Assembly: GCA_031549345.1 (NCBI GenBank)
Contig: JAVBPY010000003.1
Location: forward strand, 372,001-436,000
Origin: CASFRF01 sp031549345
GTDB taxonomy: Bacteria; Verrucomicrobiota; Lentisphaeria; Victivallales; Victivallaceae
Length of the DNA stretch: 64,000 bases
Direction of reading: 5' to 3'
Numbering within the stretch: the stretch's first letter is position 1; each line of letters opens with the position of its first letter. The position numbers and the translations under genes are program-made. Below the pieces are notes generated by a model. It was not told where the DNA came from, did not search any database, and saw only the letters and a list, made by a program, of their open reading frames with translations. Shown here one piece after another: positions 59,340 to 64,000 of this stretch.

Positions 59340-59897
59340 GGGTACGGCGCAGGCGCGGCGCCGACGGAAAAGGGTGTTTCCGCCGATCACTGCACCGCCG
59401 CCAAGCAAGAGCGCCATTAAAACACCGGGAAGCGGCTGGCCTGAAGGCGCCCCGTCTTCGCCCGCATCTTGAATCGTGCGCCAACTGCCATCGATAACGC
59501 CGAGGACGCCATAGTAGTGTCCGGTTGCGTAGCCTTCGAACTCGTCCCCTGTTTTTCCAACCCCGATCGCCGCCATAGCCATTTGGCGAAAAAGGCCGGA
59601 TTCATCGTTCGGTTTGAAAACTCCCTGCAACGCGGTCGCATTCCCTCCGTCTGTGCGGACGGTACGGACCATTTCAATCCCATTTCCGCGCCGTTGCTGT
59701 GTTTGCCGGTCGCGAATGGCTACGGTGCTTTCTCCATACAGGCGGCCGAGAAAGATAACACCGCTGCCGAGAGCTTTTTTCAAGGAAAGTTTCGCGGGAA
59801 GCGGGTCGCCGTCGGTGTTATGGGTGTGTTGATGTGCCGCAAATGCCGCCAAAGGCATCCAAAGCGCCGCCAGGAGAAAACAACTTTTCTTTATCAT
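59334..59897 (-). CDS. Exported protein with PEP-CTERM-like C-terminal sorting signal
   Basis: The 187-residue protein has a signal peptide (L-L-A-A-L-W-M-P-L-A-A-F-A-A) and a His-rich mature start (H-Q-H-T-H-N). The C-terminus reads G-Q-P-L-P-G-V-L-M-A-L-L-L-G-G-G-A-V-I-G and ends in a basic cluster R-R-R-R, the short motif - helix - arginine layout that exosortase systems process. No exosortase lies in this window. I start it at 59897; the upstream part of the frame looks non-coding. The middle (residues 50-150) has no recognisable fold. Confidence 0.62.
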   Translation of the reverse strand: MIKKSCFLLAALWMPLAAFAAHQHTHNTDGDPLPAKLSLKKALGSGVIFLGRLYGESTVAIRDRQTQQRRGNGIEMVRTVRTDGGNATALQGVFKPNDESGLFRQMAMAAIGVGKTGDEFEGYATGHYYGVLGVIDGSWRTIQDAGEDGAPSGQPLPGVLMALLLGGGAVIGGNTLFRRRRACAVPL

Positions 59898-60043
59898 GGG
59901 ACCACCTTCTCTCTGTTGATCCCCCCCACACCCTAAGTATATTCCCCTTTTTTCCCTTTTACAAGAGCGTGTCAAGCCCTTTTTTGTGTTTTTTTCGTTT
60001 TTTTATGGTACTTTTACGGTATTTGTCGAAAAAAGGACTTTTT

Positions 60044-62110
60044 TCAGGGCTGAACACGGAGCGGGGCAAGACTTTCCGATTCCCGGTGATGGATAAAGGT
60101 TGCGAGACGGTCGAATTCGGCATCGTCCAATGCGCCGCTGGCGTGGGCATTCTGGATGGTTTCCAACTCGATATCGAAAATCATGTAGCGCAACGCGTAC
60201 TCGCGGGCGCGGGTGAATTGTTCCGGATTGATTTCCTCCAGCTTCTCCAATCCCCGGATAAGGCGGCGGCGGCGATCGACGAAGAATTTCCGGCAGGCCG
60301 CGACGGCCTCCGGGTGTTGTCCGGCAATGTCCGAAGACGCGTCAAGCGAATCCTCGGCGTGGTGCGTGGCGACAATCAGCGTTGTGTACATGGCCATCAC
60401 ATCGCGCATCATCCCGAATTGACGTTTGGGGGAGAGTTTTCCCAAGCCTCCGGGACGGAGGAGTTTAAGCCGCCAGGGCGGACAGAGCGCCAGGATGCGC
60501 CGCGCATCGCGCGCCGGTACGGCGGCGGCGTTCTCCTCAATCTCTTCGATCAGAGTGCCTCCCGCCCGGGTAAGCCGGCGGCAGGCGCTTTCGGAAAGAA
60601 GTCCGCTGGCAAGGTAACGGGCGAGAATTCCTTGTTCCTCGGCGACCGCCCTGGCCCAGATCAAGCGCTGAAGGGCGTACAAAGTTTCTTCTTTGCCCGC
60701 ATCCAGACTTTGTTGGGCCTCTTCCACTTTCTTTTCGTATTCGGCGCGCATCGATGCGACAAGCGGCGCCGGGAACCAGCGGGAGAGGGAGCAAATGCGC
60801 GCAAGGCCTGCGCGTCGCGCCCCCAGCAGGGCGAACCATTCACTGAACCGGACAAAAACCTCCGGCTGATCCAGCTTGAAGAGGGCGAGGAGCTTCTGTG
60901 TGGTCAATCCCTGCGCCACCAGTGTGAAGAGGACGACCGCCAGGGTGATTTGCAGAATGGCGTTCCGTTCCGGGTAATCCGCCGGAATGCTGAATACCAG
61001 TGCGAGCGGTACCGCGCCGCGAAGTCCGCCCCAGAACATGACCACCTGGTAGGCGAAACTGATTTTCTTTTCCCCTTTTCCCAGGAAGGGACAGAGGCCG
61101 AAGACGACGAGAATCCGCGCCACTTGAATGGAGAGAATCCCGACGACAATCGCCCAGAGTATCCCTTTTCCGCCGGAAGTATCGAAAAGGATGTTCGTTT
61201 CAGTGAAGCCGAGGAGGAGGAAAATTGCACTGTTGGCAAGGAACGACATGAACGCCCAGAAGTTGTGGAGCTGTGTCCGCGCGGCTTCACTGAATTTCGT
61301 CGGGCTGTAGTAGCTTACCACCACGCCTGCGGCGAGAACCGCCATGACGCCGGAGAGGTGAAAGATCCTGTCCGCAATCAAAAACGTGCTGAATGCCAGA
61401 AGAATGGACAATGCGATTTTGATGTGCGGATCGTCCCCTGCCCACGCCATGACTTGCGTCATGACAAAACCCATGATAAGCCCGATCATCACTCCGCCGA
61501 CGAAAACCCAACAGAAATCCACCGTGCCGGAGGCGATTGTTGTCCAATTGAACACCGCGGCGGCCAGAACCACCTTTGTAACCACATTGTACATGGCGAT
61601 CGCCGTCGCGTCGTTGAACAAGCTTTCACCATCCACCAGGATACGGAGGCGCCGCGGCGCGCCGACAAGCTCGAAGAGCGAGATGACCGCCACGGGGTCC
61701 GTCGCGGAAATCAATGCGCCGAAAATCATGGACGCGCCCAAACTCAGGTTTGTCATGAAATACATCATGCCTCCCGTAACGATCGTGGCGATCACAAGAC
61801 CCGGCGCGGCGAGCATGAGCGTCGGATACAGATTGCGGCGCAGGAGTTTTGCATTGATGTTGATCGACGCGTCGAAAATGAGCGCCGGGAGGAGGACGTA
61901 CATGATCAGTTCCTGACCGAGCTGGAGGTTGCGGTAGCTCTCCAGGCGCGGAAAATGGCCGATCAGCGCCGCAATGGCGATGCCGACCGGCACGAGCCCG
62001 ATCGTGTAGGGTATTTTCAGCCTTTTCAGGATCACCGCGGCGACCGTGGCGATGGTCAGCAGGAAAAGAATGGTCTCCACGCGCCCGAGAACAGAAAGAT
62101 CACCGCTCAT
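60044..62110 (-). CDS. CPA1-family Na+/H+ antiporter
   Basis: The 688-residue protein has twelve membrane segments to about residue 420 and then a long soluble tail. Diagnostic parts are the F-D-A-S motif near residue 80, the S-A-T-D-P-V-A-V block near 135 and E-S-L-F-N-D-A-T near 160 with the ion-binding acidic pair N-D. These mark CPA1 (NhaP/NHE) antiporters. The cytoplasmic tail may regulate the pump. It is 18 bases downstream of the RND pump gene on the same strand. Confidence 0.9.
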   Translation of the reverse strand: MSGDLSVLGRVETILFLLTIATVAAVILKRLKIPYTIGLVPVGIAIAALIGHFPRLESYRNLQLGQELIMYVLLPALIFDASININAKLLRRNLYPTLMLAAPGLVIATIVTGGMMYFMTNLSLGASMIFGALISATDPVAVISLFELVGAPRRLRILVDGESLFNDATAIAMYNVVTKVVLAAAVFNWTTIASGTVDFCWVFVGGVMIGLIMGFVMTQVMAWAGDDPHIKIALSILLAFSTFLIADRIFHLSGVMAVLAAGVVVSYYSPTKFSEAARTQLHNFWAFMSFLANSAIFLLLGFTETNILFDTSGGKGILWAIVVGILSIQVARILVVFGLCPFLGKGEKKISFAYQVVMFWGGLRGAVPLALVFSIPADYPERNAILQITLAVVLFTLVAQGLTTQKLLALFKLDQPEVFVRFSEWFALLGARRAGLARICSLSRWFPAPLVASMRAEYEKKVEEAQQSLDAGKEETLYALQRLIWARAVAEEQGILARYLASGLLSESACRRLTRAGGTLIEEIEENAAAVPARDARRILALCPPWRLKLLRPGGLGKLSPKRQFGMMRDVMAMYTTLIVATHHAEDSLDASSDIAGQHPEAVAACRKFFVDRRRRLIRGLEKLEEINPEQFTRAREYALRYMIFDIELETIQNAHASGALDDAEFDRLATFIHHRESESLAPLRVQP

Positions 62111-62128
62111 TTTTAATATCTCCCGACT

Positions 62129-64000
62129 TTATTTCTTTTCTTTGGAACGTCCCGTGAATTCGATCGTTTTCTGGACGGCGACGAAGAAGCCCGGAATGAG
62201 GACGGTGCCGACCACCGCCGCGGCGACCATGCCCCAGAAGACCGCTGTCCCCAAAGAGTGGCGGCTCGCCGCTCCCGCGCCGGTGGCGATGATAAGCGGA
62301 AGCGTTCCGAGGATGAACGATACGGCCGTCATCAGAACCGCGCGGAACCGCAATTTCGCGGCGGCCATGGCGGCTTCGGCGATGGATTTGCCCGATTCGT
62401 GCTGGTGTTTGGCGAACTCGATAATCAGGATCGCGGTTTTACAGGCGATGCCGAACAGGAGAACCAGGCCGACCTGCGTATAAATGTTGTTGTCCAACCC
62501 TGCAATGTACAGCCCGGCGAGCGCGCCGAGGAGGGCGGCCGGAACAGAAAGAAGCACGCCGAGCGGGAGCATCCAGCTCTCGTACTGCGCCACAAGAAAG
62601 AGGTAGACGAAAAGGAGCGAAAGGCCCGTGATGACGATCATCATATCCAGCGTAATTCCGCCGGGCAGCGAGAGTCCTTTTCCCGCAATCTGTTCCTGGT
62701 AGGACATATCCGTCCACTCGAACTTCATGCCGGCGGGGACCTCCGCGCGGGCGATCTCCTCCATCGCGCGCATGGCTTGTCCGCTGCTGTACCCGGATGC
62801 GTTCATTCCGTTGATCGTCGCCGAACTGTAAAGGTTGTAACGGTTCAAATACTGGGGCGAAGAGATTTGTTTGAGGCGGATCAGCGTACCCAACGGCACC
62901 ATATCCCCCGACTGGTTGCGGACGTAGAGGTTGCGGAGTTTTTCGGCGCTGTCGCGAAATTCCTCCTTCGCCTGGATTTCCACCTTGAATACTTTGCCGT
63001 ACTTGTTGAAGTCGTTGACGTAGGTATACCCGGTCAGCCCCTGAAGAGCGTTGTTGACCGAATCGAGTGTAACACCCATTTTGAGGGCTTTTTCCCTGTC
63101 GATTTCCAAATAAAGCTGCGGCGTTTCGGCGCGGAACGTGGAGAAAACGTTCTCCAGTGCCGGATGCTGGTTGGCTTTGTGCGTGATCGCCTCGATGGCG
63201 TCGCGGAGGCGTTCCGGGCTGGTTCCCGTGGTGTCTTCCAACGCCAGCGAGAAGCCGCCGGTGTTGCCGAGGCCCTGGATGACGGGCATTCCGAACACGC
63301 TGATTTGCGCCTCCGGGATGGCGGCGAACTCCTGATTGAGTTTGCGCATGATGAAGTCCTGCTGGAGTTCCCGCGCCTTCCGATCCTTCCATGGTTTCAA
63401 AGAGAAGAGGAGAAGACCGTTGTTGGACGCCTGCGCGGAGGTCAGGATGCTGTATCCCGGAACCTCGATCACTTCCTGTACGCCCGGGGTTTTCATCCCC
63501 GTTTCGGCGAGGCGGCGGACGACTTCCTCCGTCCGGCTCAGGGACGCGGCATCGGGAAGCTGGACGTTGACGAAGAGCTTCCCTTGGTCTTCATCGGGGA
63601 TGAAGCCGGTCGGGAGCTGTTTGTAGAGGATGACGGCCAGAGTGCCGAGAATGGCGTAAAACACGAGCATCACCATGGTGCGCCGCACGGCGGGGCCGGC
63701 GAAAACAAGATAGCCCGACGTGAGCTTTTCAAATCCTTTGTCGAACCAGGCGAACAAAAAGAACTTTTTCCGCTCGCCGACAACGGGCTTGAGGAGCATT
63801 GCGCTCAGCGCCGGGCTCAGGCTCAGCGCGTTGATGCTGGAAATCAATACCGCCACCGAAATCGTGATGCCGAACTGGCGGTACATTTCACCGGTGATGC
63901 CGGGGAGGAAACAAACCGGAATGAACATCGCCATCAGGACAAGCGTTGTGGCGACAACCGGGCCCGTAACCTGTTCCATGGATTTGATGGCGGCGGCTTT
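62129..64000 (-). CDS. RND-type multidrug efflux pump (HAE1), 5' end cut by window edge
   Basis: About 623 C-terminal residues of an AcrB-like pump (full length about 1040) lie here; the frame runs past the right edge. Seen are F-L-P-G-I-T-G-E-M-Y-R-Q-F-G, the porter-domain motif G-F-I-P-D-E-D-Q-G after a membrane stretch, and several C-terminal membrane helices ending Q-K-T-I-E-F-T-G-R-S-K-E-K-K. The proton-relay Asp-Asp pair of TM4 would be upstream of the visible part. The MFP adaptor and outer-membrane partner are outside the window. Confidence 0.9.
   Translation of the reverse strand, partial: KAAAIKSMEQVTGPVVATTLVLMAMFIPVCFLPGITGEMYRQFGITISVAVLISSINALSLSPALSAMLLKPVVGERKKFFLFAWFDKGFEKLTSGYLVFAGPAVRRTMVMLVFYAILGTLAVILYKQLPTGFIPDEDQGKLFVNVQLPDAASLSRTEEVVRRLAETGMKTPGVQEVIEVPGYSILTSAQASNNGLLLFSLKPWKDRKARELQQDFIMRKLNQEFAAIPEAQISVFGMPVIQGLGNTGGFSLALEDTTGTSPERLRDAIEAITHKANQHPALENVFSTFRAETPQLYLEIDREKALKMGVTLDSVNNALQGLTGYTYVNDFNKYGKVFKVEIQAKEEFRDSAEKLRNLYVRNQSGDMVPLGTLIRLKQISSPQYLNRYNLYSSATINGMNASGYSSGQAMRAMEEIARAEVPAGMKFEWTDMSYQEQIAGKGLSLPGGITLDMMIVITGLSLLFVYLFLVAQYESWMLPLGVLLSVPAALLGALAGLYIAGLDNNIYTQVGLVLLFGIACKTAILIIEFAKHQHESGKSIAEAAMAAAKLRFRAVLMTAVSFILGTLPLIIATGAGAASRHSLGTAVFWGMVAAAVVGTVLIPGFFVAVQKTIEFTGRSKEKK

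Noticed and set aside
59834..62116. 760-codon plus-strand frame opposite the antiporter gene
   Set aside because: His-, Glu- and Asp-rich translation typical of an antisense frame of a membrane-protein gene.
1..64000. CRISPR arrays, insertion sequences or prophage
   Set aside because: No regular spaced repeats, transposase motifs, integrase or phage structural genes were seen.

Overview
The window looks like a chromosomal segment from an anaerobic, diderm member of the Lentisphaeria (Victivallales-like; Verrucomicrobiota / PVC group). I infer this from several things seen together: prepilin-type proteins carrying the H-X9-DG signature, very large secreted glycoside-hydrolase-like proteins, a glycyl radical enzyme, the [FeFe]-hydrogenase maturase HydF, ThuA- and UroD-family proteins, and a PEP-CTERM-like surface protein. 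The DNA is GC-rich. Most genes lie in tight operons with ATGA overlaps, so antisense frames are often open; those shadows are left out. There is no sign of phage, insertion sequence, CRISPR array or rRNA. The longest stretch without a gene is about 245 bases.

Layout. 1-3.9 kb (minus strand): the 5' part of an FkbM methyltransferase gene, then the operon rsmD - WaaP-like kinase - comM. 4-7.1 kb: prmA and a glycyl radical enzyme with no activase beside it. 7.2-11 kb: a surface-polysaccharide operon (GT2, GtrA-like, FrhB-like, pyruvyl transferase). 11-14.2 kb (minus): an ABC-F ATPase and glycyl-tRNA synthetase. 14.3-18 kb: CPBP protease, ThuA-like, ABC-2-like permease and DUF58 genes. 18-28 kb (minus): a five-gene glycan-type operon read from 28 kb down (GntR/LacI-type regulator, pseudopilin, GH42-like protein, parallel beta-helix protein, second GH42-like protein). 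28.1-29.25 kb: a redoxin-like exported protein.

29.3-38.6 kb is a long biosynthetic run: serA, an esterase, a small membrane protein, hldA, kdsB, kdsA, an oversized LptC/LptA-like protein, lptB and hpf. It covers Kdo and heptose supply and the LPS export bridge. With the WaaP-like kinase it argues for a lipopolysaccharide outer membrane. Next come an exported nickel superoxide dismutase, a TM-helix-repeat channel protein, cca, an MFS-HEAT fusion, rpmE, prfA, a small Cys/His protein, a second pseudopilin, two identical tRNA-Gly genes, a glycosyltransferase, and tcdA-tatD on the minus strand.

50.4-59.3 kb: a small zinc-ribbon protein, a slipin, a UroD-family protein, then a translationally coupled four-gene operon (secretin, HlyD-like adaptor, MacB-like ATPase, MacB-like permease) followed 19 bases later by hydF. 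The secretin in place of a TolC-type partner makes this the best candidate for an undescribed export machine here. The window ends on the minus strand with a PEP-CTERM-like protein, a CPA1 Na+/H+ antiporter and the C-terminal part of an RND efflux pump cut by the window edge. Promoters recur with the form TTGNNN-N16/17-TATAGT.
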